64,000 bases of DNA, from contig JBBDHG010000153.1 in assembly GCA_037951165.1 (NCBI GenBank), forward strand, positions 246,501 to 310,500, given 5' to 3'. The notes beneath the pieces are model-generated. The model saw only the letters and a program-made list of their open reading frames with translations, was not told where the DNA came from and searched no databases. Origin of the DNA: Lophius americanus (Eukaryota > Chordata > Actinopteri > Lophiiformes > Lophiidae). Numbering within the stretch: position 1 is the stretch's first letter; every line of letters begins with the position of its first letter. Below are positions 11,980-23,204 of this stretch, in pieces. The translations under genes and the position numbers were made by a program.

Positions 11980-13960
11980 AATGGCTCTATTCATGATAGG
12001 ATACAATAAGTTACAGAAAGGGGAGGCGTAAAGATGCGTTCAGTATATCAAAGAGTAATTCTCCATTGTACAAACTGGTACAGTACTTGCTGCTACGGAC
12101 GCAAAAATACAACGTTGTCAAAATATCCCGTTCCCAGTCCTGCCTTTACGCCTCACGTTCACACAGATGTCTGTATTCCCTTTGTGACTACCTGTGCTGC
12201 CAGCTTCATCGTGTTCACAGAACGCCGATGCAGAAAAAAGGGTGGGACAGCTCTGTATTAAATAGGCCGAGCAAATCGGGCTACGAAGAGATTTTACTTC
12301 AAACTTTTACCGGAGAGGGTGGAAAACAGGATTTGGAGGAAGATTTATTCCTCCCTAAATACGCCAAAGGTTATGGATGGATCTTATATCTGGGTGTTTG
12401 GTAGCATGGTGACAGAATTGACAGTAAATACAGGTGTTGCATATAAAATAGTAACGTAATTTATGGGGGAAAGGAACCCTTTACAGAACCTGACCAGTCA
12501 TGGTGGAGTGTGCAGTCACTGAACGCTCTTCTTCAGTGGTCTTCCTCCTGTTTGGGGTAATTGAGTGTTAAAAATGAGCGCTGTGTGAGAAATCAACCTT
12601 TGTGCAATCATCCGTAATCTCCGTCTCAAGGGCTCATCATCCAGAGAAGTCCATGAGGACCTGGTGGAAACACTCGGAAGAGTGAGCGCTGACTCACCAA
12701 GTGTACCACTGATCTTTCTGAAGATCCAAGATGATGACTTCTACAAAAATCGTTATCTGTTTTCTTCATAACTGAGTGTCTAAATTTAAGAGGGAATTAC
12801 TGAAAGATTAATGTGCTTGGCTTTATCCCATTGATAAATTACTGTTAACTATCACAACAATGTGTGTGAAGAAAGTGGCACGCCAACTGCTCTTATCCAA
12901 TATTTTGGCCTGAATCGGGGCTCACACTGATTGTTAGCATGCTTCCCGACACTGACATGATGACACGTCACCTTTTCTCCTCTTGGGCTGAAGACCACGG
13001 AGCCTCTGAGCTGTGAATTACAGCAACAAACGAGGGTACATTGCAGCACATTTTTGTTGAAAGAAAGGCGGAAAACAGTCGAATAGAGGGTGTGATTTGG
13101 AGCCACTCTCTGTGGGAAAAAGGCCACTATATTTTGCATTTATTGACCATTACAGAAAAACAATCGTAGAAATGAAATTTCACTCAAATACTTAAAAAAG
13201 TGTCATAATTTTTATAAAGAAAGTAGTCATGGTCAAACTTTTGCATTTATTAAATGAGTCGGATATACTGGCCGTATCTGCCCGCGTGAAGTCTATTTCC
13301 GTCACGTGCGACACTGAACCTCACACGAATGCCCTCAACCCTCACTCCATCGGGTACGCTGAATGCTCACCGAGCTGCCGAAGCCGAAAACTGAGAGGCT
13401 TTTAAAAATGTGAGCGTTTGTCGAAAACAGTAGCTTGAGTGGGTCGCGAATGCTGAGTGTGATGAATGTATTCGAAAGTGCAACAACATCAAGAGAATTC
13501 ATGGGGGAAAGGAGAGAGAGGTGACAGCAAAACTACAACGTCAGCTCTCGGCGGAGACGGGCCCATTGAATGTGGAAATCAAAGAAGGGCACAAACACGA
13601 AACGTGCTGTACAGCGCCGTGAAAAACGACTGAGCCTCCTGCTGATGCTTTCTATTTACGTGGTTGTGACTCAAACTCAAACGTGATGGATCTTCCAACA
13701 CAATTTAACACAAAGCTAAGGCACCCTGAGTAAACAGAAATGTTTTGAATGATAATTTCATTCAACCAGGCAAACAACATTAACACCCAGTGAGGACGTA
13801 TAAATCAAGGCTGAAATGAAAATAATTTTGTCAAGCCTGTTTTTAAACAGTAAAAAAAAAAGTTTATTTATGTCATTATTTTTATTTTTATAATTGATGA
13901 AAAAATTGTAAATTTTAATGAAATCAGCTCAACCTTTTTGCAAAGCTTGTATCTTTCTTT
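11980..13960. other. Unannotated spacer
   Basis: About 2 kb without a nameable repeat. It includes a CpG-containing patch near 13260-13480. The overlapping plus-strand frames at 12034-12261 and 12066-12404 and the minus-strand frame at 12852-13139 have no domain or splice-site context. Confidence 0.45.
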
Positions 13961-13964
13961 TTCT

Positions 13965-14235
13965 TTTTTTTCAATTACAGAATTTGACCCTTATTAGACT
14001 TTTTTTTGGTTGTAAAAAAGTTAAATAATTCTGTTTAGGAAGTCGTCACACGGCCAAAAAAAAATAAAATCCTGCTTATCGAATGGGACTTTCTCAATAA
14101 CCATTGTGAATGCCTCGTCCTCGGTGACCCCTTTTGACCCGTGGTGTCCCCCAGGGCTCCAACCATGGCCCCTTACTCATTAACATAAACATGCTGCTAC
14201 TGGATCTAATTAGAAACAGATTAATTCAAGAGGCA
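13965..14235 (+). mobile_element. L2-type LINE relic, RT segment
   Basis: Starting near 14142 the plus strand reads GVPQGSNHGPLLININMLLL, the RT motif B region of L2/CR1-like elements (family form GVPQGS.LGPLLF.IYMLPLG). The flanking DNA from 'tttgacccttatt' onward aligns with another copy at 29.06-29.35 kb. No intact ORF remains. Confidence 0.7.
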
Positions 14236-14239
14236 CTAA

Positions 14240-14590
14240 TTTTCTTATAATAAACTGCCACTCAAAATGTTCTCAACCAAACAGTTGTTGTTTGGCTGCA
14301 GTTGATCCAACAGCCTGTTTATGAGTCTGGCATTGCTGTGGTGGAAGTTTGGCTTCAGTACAAAAGAGAGGATGTGTCTGCATATGAATGAAAGCGACAT
14401 GAAACATATACTAACGTTGGGACAGAGGTAGCTGCATATACACAAAAGACATAATATGATTTCCAACATAAATAGCCTTTTTTCACAATGACAGTGTAGA
14501 AATCTGGTTTTGTTAACAAGTAGAAGGTGATAGTTCAACTTTCCACTCATCAGTGCACAGAATATTCTCAAAAAAGCTCATCAAGGTGTG
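14240..14590. other. Spacer between L2 and Tc1 relics
   Basis: The 108-codon minus-strand frame 14245-14571 is rich in Leu, Cys and Phe and has no match I recognise. It may be the decayed middle of the neighbouring Tc1 relic, but I cannot show that. Confidence 0.35.
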
Positions 14591-14599
14591 TCGTGGATG

Positions 14600-15130
14600 A
14601 ATTCAGACCAGTTTAAATGTTGTTCTGCGTTAGTAGTTGCTTTCACCTCTCTCTTCTCCCACGGAAGCCATTTCTCCCCAGTGTCTTTCCACTAGTAAAG
14701 CTATGAAAAGGGACTTTTATTGAGGTGAGAGAGGCTTTTTTCTAATGTTCTTGGATGACTTTAAGATGGTCGCCCACTTCAGGGAAGCTTCACTATCACT
14801 TCAGTCTTTGTAGATAATGTCTGACTGTGGATCTGTTGAGCCCCAAAGGATTAGAACAGGCTTTGGAACCTTTCCCAGACTGATGTATTTCAATCGCCTT
14901 CCACCTCATCTCTTCTGGAGTGCATTCCTTTTTATTTTGGAATAGTGAAACCTGCGAGCCAACTTCCTGCTTCTGAAAATGATCTGTTTAAGTGATTGAA
15001 CAGGGCTGCTGGTAATCAGGTTTGGGTGCTTCTTGTCCAGCTGGAAACTCTTAATAATTTAGTTTGGCAGAAGATTGACATAAGTTTCTAATTGAAAAAC
15101 AAGCGGGAAATACTTTTTCACTTATACCCA
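14600..15130 (-). mobile_element. Tc1/mariner transposon relic (N-terminal transposase region)
   Basis: Minus-strand conceptual translation from about 14917 downward gives EEMRWKAIEIHQSGKGSKA, then L-G-L-N-R-S-T-V-R, the first helix-turn-helix of a Tc1-like transposase (family form '..Q(M/T)R.K.I.(I/L)(Y/H)Q.GKG..AI...LG...STV'). Further on, 'LPxSGRPS' corresponds to the linker before the second HTH. The plus-strand end 'gggaaatactttttcactta' matches the usual terminal sequence of this family. Stops and frame shifts interrupt it. The catalytic DDE part is not visible. Confidence 0.72.
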
Positions 15131-15139
15131 GATGATATT

Positions 15140-16070
15140 AAATAACCTTTTGGTCAATAAATAGCATTATCTTTCAAAAAACCTGCCTTGTCTTTGAAAT
15201 CTACTTTGAAGATCGAACAGAATTTAGTCAAGGACCCAAACAGGAATGTCGGCAGCAAGAAGGTTCTCCACAGTAATGTAGGGGAAGGAACTAAGTATTT
15301 AGTTTTGGCAATCTGACTCACAGTGGGGTTTCTTTTCCTTGTGTATTTAGAGTGCTTTGAGTTTACGGCCTGTCTCGGACACACTGTCGCTACTGGGTTA
15401 CTGGTGCCATAATTATGGCAGTTCTGAAGTTTCACATCCGTAGCTGCTGCTGTGTATTTGTGTCCCCATGCTCGTATTGCTCAGACAGCAGCGACAGCTT
15501 AATGCTCCGACTAGTGTTTCACAAAGGAAGGGGCCCGCCGCCTATGTGAACTCCCCAAGGTTCTGTCTGTGGCTCCGTAATGGCCCTGCCTTCAGAGTCT
15601 CCGGCTCGCTGTTCGAGCTCGCTGGAGTCATGTGCTTCCTGCTGCGACATCCAGGAAAAGCTACATAGCTGGAGCCGTGAGGCCGCAAGGACACGGCACC
15701 GGGAGGCAAACGGGGCACCTAGCGGGATCCATTTTCGAGTGCATGTTCTCCTCATTCACTATCCCATCATACACTTGTGTGGGCTAACTCCCATGAATAT
15801 GAAGTCTGAAATAAGATGTTTTTCATTTCTTTAACCCAAATGCGCATAACCGATGAAAGTATTTGAACTCATCAGAACGCTATTAAGATTGTTGCCATAA
15901 CATGTTTCATTCTCGGTCCATAGTGCTATATTTTCACTTTTATACCTCCTACCATTTTAGACAAGGGATTTGGGGATTTTTCCGGCTCTTAAAATTCCTT
16001 CAAATGTGCGTATAGAAATATTGCTCAAGGGTAAAGCCAAAGCCGTTCAAGTAGAGTAAAGCCAACTGCT
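15140..16070. other. Unannotated spacer with a GC-richer block
   Basis: The part at about 15480-15760 is GC-richer and open in three frames but shows no domain, no start context and no splice sites worth calling. It could be non-coding regulatory DNA. Confidence 0.4.
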
Positions 16071-16071
16071 C

Positions 16072-16098
16072 CACACACACACACAAACACACACAAAC
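16072..16098. repeat. Short (AC)n tract
   Basis: Imperfect 'ca' repeat of about 27 bp. Confidence 0.85.
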
Positions 16099-16224
16099 CC
16101 GCTGACTCTGTAGAAGTTTCTCATTGCTGTAAAACTATTAGTATTTGCCATCTATCCATTTTTTGCTTTCACTCTCCTTCGTGAATCAATATCCATATTC
16201 AAATAGGATTCTCTACGTACCTCT

Positions 16225-16405
16225 ATCTCTACCATGCTGCTGCTATAGACACCACCCACCCCCTCCTACATCACTGCCAACGCTCTCGCTGATTCAACAT
16301 CTTCATCATTCATCAGCATCATCTGTCTCAGGAGAGTCATCAGCCACGACCACCATCACTAGTATCTGGATTCGGAACGGGGTATTTCTTGCCGATACTC
16401 ACCAC
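16225..16405 (+). repeat. Repeat B copy
   Basis: 'accatgctgctgctatagac', 'tcatcatt', 'ctgtctcaggagagtcatca' and 'gccacgaccaccatcactag' follow the order of Repeat B. The 97-codon frame here is simply a read-through of the repeat. Confidence 0.6.
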
Positions 16406-16409
16406 AGAT

Positions 16410-17275
16410 ATCCTGCGATCAAAGTCGTATGTTCTTGAAGTCTCTACACGCCAATTATTTCTGACACAGTATGTATTCTGGTTATACAGTCAGGAAATGC
16501 GAAGACGAAACACAATGAAGGACAGAAAAGCCTTCAAAATAAAACAGGAGACAATTTAAAAACTGGCACATTCTTGGCTGAGGTATGATTGGTAGTATGT
16601 AGTAGTAGGAAGGAAAAGTACACATCGTACGCATGGATCCAGCAAATGAACCAACCAAACGCTACAGGCTGCAGGTCAGGCCAGCGGTTGGTAGTGCAAT
16701 GCTTAAAAATTAAAACCAATGAATGGGACCACGTGTCTGCATCAGAATGTTTCCTTAGCATCCCCACTGATCACAGTAATGTTGCATCAGATGTATTTTA
16801 CTAGAGGACAAACACAAACAAAATGTGATAGTCTGCACATGGTTATTGGTCTGATAATGGGGAACCTGAGCGTGGACTGGAGCCGTGTTGTCACACTTTT
16901 CACAATAATTTTATTTTGCCAGTTGAGGCGATGCAGCAGCAATGGTGGCGTTGTCAATAGATTACACAGTAGAACCTGGTTTGAGATACGGTAAGTCATA
17001 TATTCGTCCCACAGCTGGGAAACTTCAGTGTTACAGCAGCAAAGAGCAGGATGTTGTACTAACTACAAACTATAAAGAGCCCAGTGGGAAAATAAGAGCA
17101 GTACAATTTATAAACAGTGCGGTATTTAGGACTCGGCCCACAGTTGATGCTCGCACCACTCTATTATCGTCACCTTTCACACAAGACCAGAGACTTAATT
17201 ACTTGCTTCACAGACCAGAGCATCAATAGATACCAGCTTTGCTCATTCCGCCACAAACATCCATCCAATCGTGGT
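16410..17275. other. Unannotated spacer
   Basis: No repeat recognised. Several overlapping short frames on both strands (16534-17229) have no shared signature and no splice context. Confidence 0.45.
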
Positions 17276-17279
17276 GACT

Positions 17280-17505
17280 CGCCTTCATGGTCTGCCCATC
17301 GTCATCAGCCGCTGTCTTTTTAGATATGATTCTCTCTATGACACTCTCCACCTTTCGCTATCTCCACCCAATCCTGAGCAGACTCACCATTCATCTGATG
17401 AACTCATCATTCGTCAATCTCAGTACAGTCATCAGCCACCACCACCAGTATCCAGACTCCATGGGGCGATATACATGCTGCTGCTCAGGGTAGACAGACG
17501 GATCA
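17280..17505 (+). repeat. Repeat B, one of the most complete copies
   Basis: Order: 'gcccatcgtcatcagccgct', 'gtctttttagatatgattct', 'ctctatg', 'tctccaccc', 'ctcatcattcgtcaatctca', 'gtcatcagccaccaccacca', 'gtatccagactccatgggg', 'gctgctgctcagggtagaca'. The minus-strand copy at 55.43-55.67 kb has the same order over about 230 bp. Confidence 0.65.
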
Positions 17506-17593
17506 AACATCATCCGTTTCAATGAATCATTCATCTTTTCTTCATTCCCCATCTCTCCTGATTGATTTACAGTAGGTATATTGCACCGATGTT

Positions 17594-17622
17594 GAGGATG
17601 ATGATGATGATGATGACGATGA
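17594..17622. repeat. (GAT)n microsatellite
   Basis: About nine GAT units with one GAC. Confidence 0.9.
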
Positions 17623-17629
17623 GAAGAAA

Positions 17630-18040
17630 TACGTGGATTGAAATCCGGCACAACTTACTGAGAGGAACTTTCGATGCTGGAAAGTTTGCATTTGTTTTAA
17701 AAAGTTTACTTGGGAGCCTCGGAATGCTGTTGTTGTGAGAACAAAAGGCCAAACCTAACCGTAACAAAAGGTTACCGTCTTATGTCAAAAAATGTTACGT
17801 ATAAACAGAAACGATGTTACGTGCGTCTATGACACCACCAGAACTTCAATGTACTGACTGGAAACTAAAGTAGGGATACTTCTTTCATCGGTATGCAATA
17901 GCAAAGGAAAAGAAAAATGCATGGCTGGAAATGAAAAAATAAAAATTAGGCTTGGCTATTTTTATCCCCCAAAAAAAGACAACATGGTCCATTAACATCT
18001 TACATCCTGCATATGGCAGAAAAAACACTAAATTTTGGAT
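17630..18040. other. Unannotated spacer
   Basis: Nothing supported. Confidence 0.5.
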
Positions 18041-18059
18041 TATGTAATATCTTTATGTT

Positions 18060-18520
18060 TTGTATGTCTTCAGAGCCACAATGCTCAATAATCCAAGAAA
18101 AATCCACCCCAGTAAGAAGACCACTACTAAAAATATCTTAGCCCCACCCCACCCAGCCTGCTGTTTCCTTGAAAAACCAACACAAGCTGCTCTCTGCATG
18201 TATAAAAATCCACCAGCAGCTGCCTTGTTGTCATTAGGCAAGAATGCAGACAAAAGACTTACTCCATAACAACAGGAGTGATGATTAAATTCATTAGGGA
18301 AATCCTCCCCTCTATTGGATGACAATTGAAGGTGAAGAAGAGCATGAAAACACCCCACAGCTGTGCATTGCACGGAATGCCTACTCTATATGCATTATTT
18401 GACAGATCACAGCCATCTGACTCGCATTGCATGTTGGATCCTCCTAGCTGTGGATCTGTTTACTTATTCATTTGCTGTGTTTTCTGGGCACCTGCCTCAT
18501 TCTGGTGGTGAAGGTGAGTG
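18060..18520. promoter_or_regulatory. Candidate conserved non-coding element 1
   Basis: Unique sequence with no repeat match and dense transcription-factor-like words: 'ttgttgtcattaggcaagaa', 'gcagacaaaag' (SOX-like), 'gatgattaaattcattaggg' (homeodomain-like) and 'cacctg' E-boxes. Overlapping frames on both strands have no domain. Texture resembles vertebrate CNEs near developmental genes. This is inference only. Confidence 0.3.
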
Positions 18521-18689
18521 AGTGGCTTTTTTGTTTGGTTTTTTTCTGGAAAAGAACAAAGCTAGCGTCTTTTTCACACGGCAAAATTGGAAACGAGGAA
18601 AACACCACAGAGAGTTTAAGTCTCAGTCCCAAGTTATTCCCGCTTATATTTCAAACTTGAGGCCATTCTATTCAATTCAAGAACAGGAA

Positions 18690-19050
18690 TTGATCCCAAC
18701 TCAATTATTTCACTGTGTTTGGAGTTTACCAGAACAGATCGCCGCCTCTCTTTCATAATTTCCCTTGCAGAACAACAACTTTCTAGCATTCTCATGGAGC
18801 CTTAAATGCATGTCAAGCTTCTCCCCACGGTAAGACTGGCCTACTTCTCCGTGCATCCTCAGCATCCATCTGCCGGAGCAGTAAATTGCATTTGCCTTCA
18901 ATTGCAAGATAGCTCATCTGTCAAAGCGGGGCTATCAATTTGGAGACGTCTCAACAGAAGGCATTAACCCTCCAGCATCATTCTGGAATCAAGCATTGAC
19001 AGACAATAACTGCTGCTGAGATCAACATATCAGATGAGCCCTGTTGACGG
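18690..19050. promoter_or_regulatory. Candidate conserved non-coding element 2
   Basis: Similar texture to the block at 18060: 'gtaaattgcatttgccttca' and 'attgcaagatagctcatctg', 'tgtcaaagcggggctatcaa', 'ctgctgctgagatcaacata'. There are no repeats and no splice-bounded frame. Confidence 0.3.
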
Positions 19051-19059
19051 TTCTGTTGT

Positions 19060-19500
19060 GATTGTTAAAAAATGAGAGAATAAAGATCCAAAAAACAATG
19101 AATAATATATAATTAAACAGTCCCTGTGGTCATGCTGTTCAAGAGCAAATACATGATTTATGATGGTTTAAATTTAAAGGAATATAATCTACCTTCAGAA
19201 ATCCACAAGCCAAAATAAGAGTAACCTTTGTTTAAATTGCATAACTTTAATTTAAATGGACTGCAACTGAAGTTGAATTTATTAACGTTGGAAGTTGGAA
19301 CCAAAAACAGCTCATTAAATGGGGCGTGGTCTAAGGCTATGCCAGCGTGATCCCTAACCCTACATGTTTTTGGATTCAGTTCATCTTTTCGGCATATTGA
19401 ACCATAATTAATGTTTATATACACTAATAAGCCGTAACATATAAGCCAACAGCCTACCACTGTCTGCCTTGTTGCCCTACATAACAACCCTCCCATGTAT
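19060..19500. other. Unannotated spacer
   Basis: The minus-strand 112-codon frame at 19158-19496 has no recognisable domain. Nothing else is supported. Confidence 0.45.
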
Positions 19501-19504
19501 ATGG

Positions 19505-19795
19505 GTGTTCTGACCCCTTTCTGTCAGAACCGGCATTAACTTGTTGAGCAATCTGCCTTACAGTAGCTCTTCTGTGGGATCAGAGTCCCTGCAGTACAAT
19601 TTGACCATTGACAAAGTGGATAAACTCCTTATGCTGAGTAAATGTTCTCTTTTCCTACCCATCAATTTCAGGAAACACAGGCTGCTTAACATATCCCGCC
19701 CACTGACAGGTGCTATCGTAACCAGATAATCTTATTCGGAATCCACCCATCGGTGGTTTTAATGTTATGGCTGATTGGCGTAAAGGCATAGGGTT
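19505..19795 (-). mobile_element. Tc1-like relic, internally deleted, with its terminal end
   Basis: The plus strand carries 'ctgtcagaaccggcattaac', 'cagtagctcttctgtgggat', then after a gap 'aacatatcccgcccactgac' and 'aatgttatggctgatt'. This is the antisense of the 5' part of a Tc1-like transposase gene plus the element's terminal region, in the same order as in the longer copy at 26.2-27.2 kb. The transposase reading strand is minus. Confidence 0.7.
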
Positions 19796-20014
19796 CATGC
19801 CAATTTGACCTCACACTCCAAAGGGATATGATGTCACATAAAAACTTTTTCTTCTGAAATTCATTTAACATCTACTAGATTGAAACAAATGTGAATTTCA
19901 ATATTTCACAAACTGGAGGGATGCTACTACCGTTAAATTAACGTGTATCGTAATATGTTATTAAATCATTTTGGAATGACATAATAATGAATAACGAATC
20001 ATCAAAACTGGTGG

Positions 20015-20170
20015 TAAGAGAGGATTCTCATAGATCCATCAACTCCTTCATTCATCGGTCTCAGCAGAGTGATCAGCCACAACCACCACCACCAGTATCC
20101 AGAATCCCAGGTCAGGAGAGATACCTTCCTGCTGCTGATGGCAGATACCTCCTATCACAATATCCCCGAG
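20015..20170 (+). repeat. Repeat B copy
   Basis: 'tcggtctcagcagagtgatc', 'agccacaaccaccaccacca', 'gtatccagaatcccagg', 'ataccttcctgctgctgatg'. Confidence 0.6.
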
Positions 20171-20409
20171 GGCCTAAATAGTCTCTCCGAATTTTCTCAC
20201 GTAATAAAAATTCATTTTTTTTCTTCATACTATGTCTCTCCTCATTGACAGAATCCCATGAAAGACCAAAAGAACGACAGAATTTGGTTGTTCTCTGTTG
20301 ACATTTCGGTGAAAACATTTCCAAATAATATATTGAATAAAACAGGAAGGACACGACGGAACACTCTACGAAATCCTCTCCCTCTCTTCCTGGGATAATA
20401 ACTGGTAGG

Positions 20410-20760
20410 TATTTTGATTCATGATTTATTGACTTTAACTCACTACAGTAAATTATTGGTTACTGTGATTTCCAGGACTCCATCACTTAATGTAACTCTA
20501 TACAATAAAGTTTGGTTTGCTGTGATTTCGTACCGTATTTGATGATTTACTCTACTGTTTCGACAGTATGTCATTACATTCTGCAAAGAATGACTGTACA
20601 TTATTGATTATTGATGTTTTATACAGTATGTTATCATTCACTGTAATTTTATGAATGATGTTCTACATTGTTTGATAAGTTACTGCAACTCGAGGTACCA
20701 TATTGTCAGTTACTGTGATTTTCATAGATTATTTTACAGTCTATTTTTTGACGGTTAAGA
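20410..20760. repeat. Degenerate 30-bp satellite, left cluster
   Basis: Repeated 'actacagtaaatta', 'ttactgtgatttc', 'tatacagtatgttatcattc', 'actgtaattt'. Same unit as the larger cluster at 23.2-24.8 kb but more decayed. Confidence 0.6.
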
Positions 20761-20769
20761 AAAGAGCTC

Positions 20770-21290
20770 TCAAAAAAAAAGAAATGATTGGCTGTTACAT
20801 TTCCTTCAATGCAACATGTCTGAAAGATAAATGGGATCACATGATTGAAGACCTACATTGAAATTCAACAGCCTTTACAATATTCGGTCAAGTTGAAACA
20901 AAATGATATGACAGAGAAAAATCTCTTGAAAAGTTCTCTTGATATAGTTTGTGTTAGACATTAATTCTTCAGATTAAGTTAAACAAATAAAGTAAAGTAT
21001 TTTGACAGGTTTCATTTGATTCAATTTCAAGAGTTTCAATGACATAAATTCCTTTTAACAGAGTTATTTTACTCAAAACTACAAAACGATCCGGAAAAAT
21101 CCTAATAATTGGAAGTTGGGAGTAAATTCAAGCAGCTAAGTTGCAATCAACCCTTATATTGACATAGATACATACATAATACATAAAGTTAAAGCAACAT
21201 AATCGCTTAACATTGAAATAAAACCCATTGGTAAAAATCCCCTTCATTCAAAAAGTTATTTTCTGTAAGTGTAAGTGTGGGTCTTCATGC
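20770..21290. other. Unannotated AT-rich spacer
   Basis: Nothing supported. Confidence 0.5.
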
Positions 21291-21299
21291 AGTTTGGGC

Positions 21300-22157
21300 T
21301 CCTGTGCGCTGTCCATGGTGCTGAACGGACCTCGCTAACCGAGTGGCGCTCTCCACCTCCGCCCTCACATTTCCTGTTCCCGCAAGAGCCATGCTACCAC
21401 TTGTAATCCACAAGAGGGTGGTGATTACAGTGGGTGGAGGCGTTACACGGCTGCCTGTGGCTCCTCATGACGGCCATCGATCCCCTAACCACACACGCGC
21501 ACGCAAACAAAGGCGCGCACGTGCACGGACACACCGACATGCAACATTTTCTCAGGACAGAGACTGACAGTTTAATTACATGATCTGGCACGCGCATTAA
21601 ATAAACTTATCATACAGGCACGCGCGTGCACCCACAGAGATATCAATCAACGCTACTTGATGGGACTTCAATAAAAATCTTATTCTAAACACAAGGGAAC
21701 AGTTTTGGAGAGCTAATCTCACTCTCCCCTATCTCTGTCACGGACACGCTGGGCAACATACACACACACTGGCTGACCCACACAAACACGCACGGTCATG
21801 CACACCTAGGATTAGTATGCGTCAGACGCTTCTTTCCAAATCTCTGCTTTCATTGCAACGCTGCAATGCAACCCTCCCCTTTGAACATGTGTGACATTAA
21901 CCAAATAGAAATAACGCAGTTTCTAAATTGCCTTGCTCCGCATCGGGTCACTTTCTGTGGATTCCTGAGCTTGCACAGGATTGTTAACAATTTCATTCCA
22001 AGCAGTGTCAAATCTCGTGGTACTACCCCCAAAACATTCAGTATAGAATGCGCAGGCATTCTATAATATTCACCTCACACGTGAGAAAAGCGACAATAGA
22101 TGCAATCTGGTGCATGGTAGTAAGAACTCTTGCGCGTGTCGGGAAAATATTTCTTAC
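21300..22157. other. GC-richer flank of the candidate promoter; start of the putative first intron (minus strand)
   Basis: CpG-containing DNA with an alternating purine/pyrimidine patch of 'cacacgcgcacgc' type at 21490-21540 and another short AC-rich patch near 21760-21800. If the exon call next door is right, this is the beginning of its first intron. No downstream exon was found. Confidence 0.3.
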
Positions 22158-22750
22158 CTTCAGAGACGGACCGGTATCCATTGTGCGCCACAGCAGGCTC
22201 CTGCACTATATTCTGTTCCTCTGCTTGGAGGCACCAGCCGCTCCCTTCCCAATTCATCCACTAATTCCAGGAAGCCAACTGCATCACCAGCTGCCTACCG
22301 ATCCGCATACCTCCTTTCACTTCTTGACTATTTTTCTCCAGCAGCGGATGCTCGGCAGACGTGCGCAGAGAAAAGGTGTAGTTCCCCCTTCAAGTAAAAA
22401 AAATAAAATAACCAGCACGCAGAGGTGCGTGCGTGTCTCCTGGCTGGTTTTAGAGTGATGCTGTACGCCGAAGGCGATTCCGCGCAATGCTGAAGAGTTT
22501 CTTGTCCATTCGTGTTCTTCTCTGTGGCTCCAAATCCAAGGTGCAAATAGTAAATCCAAAAAAAGAAAGTTTCTCTGTTCTCGGTTATTCGGGAGTTTTT
22601 TCCAAGATGCAGGAGAACGGGAGGCTGCAGTGGAGCGTCCGATAACCCTAGATGGCACAAAATGAATGAAGCATCACAGTGCCCACCGGGCGGAGAGGTA
22701 GAGGCGGGTAGTACAGCCACCGCCGCCGCCGCGCCTTTACGCAAATAGAC
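22158..22750 (-). other. Candidate first exon with long 5' UTR, unidentified minus-strand gene
   Basis: On the minus strand the exon would end at 22158 with AAG, followed by GTAAGAA, a near-ideal splice donor. Just inside it, ATG at 22181-22179 has A at -3 and G at +4 (strong Kozak context) and gives eight codons, MDTGPSLK, ending exactly in phase 0 at the donor. Upstream (higher coordinates) is about 570 bp of mixed-complexity, CpG-containing DNA that begins in a GCC/CGC-rich patch at 22720-22745. A second, weaker donor ('ggaggtatgc') lies near 22310. A 138-codon upstream frame (22744-22328) has no domain. I cannot name the gene. The alternatives are a wholly non-coding 5' exon or chance. 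Confidence 0.35.
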
Positions 22751-22840
22751 GCTGGAGAGAAATGGTTGCAGCGATTACGCGCGGGGGAGCCACCTTGGCT
22801 CGGTCCGCAGCGAGCACCGTGTTGTCTGCAGGAGATTAAG
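22630..22840 (-). promoter_or_regulatory. CpG-rich candidate promoter
   Basis: Highest CpG density of the window: 'ccaccgccgccgccgcgcc' near 22720-22738, 'attacgcgcgggggagcc' near 22774-22791, 'cggtccgcagcgagc'. No TATA box is obvious. Position and strand fit transcription toward lower coordinates into the exon candidate. Confidence 0.35.
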
Positions 22841-22910
22841 CAGCGAGCACGGATTAGTGAGTGCTTAGAGCTGTTTAGCGTTCACACCAACAAAGTAGCC
22901 ATTAAGGACA

Positions 22911-22922
22911 GGGGGGGGGGGG
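22911..22922. repeat. G12 homopolymer
   Basis: Twelve consecutive G. Confidence 0.95.
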
Positions 22923-23204
22923 TCCGGTTAGACCACAAATCTGCACCTTTGCATCCCGTTCGACCTTCAAACATCAGAGTTGGAACTCTGACACAGTAGA
23001 AGAGCCAACCGATCTGTGCTGAAGTCAGGGGCACTGAGATCAGAGTTTTTCTTCCTGGTAGGCAGCGTTGAGGTAAATAATGACATGTAGATTTTTTCAC
23101 TGTAATTAGTTACATATTTTGCCGCTTGGTGCTTTTTCTACCTTTAACATCCCACGGGGAAATAAAAGTGCATTTTAATATTGCAAACATAATGTAAGGG
23201 GAAA

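Noticed and set aside
22328..22744. 138-codon minus-strand frame as the main coding sequence
   Set aside because: No domain. It begins in the GCC-rich promoter patch and lies upstream of a better ATG and donor. More likely an upstream frame in a 5' UTR or chance.
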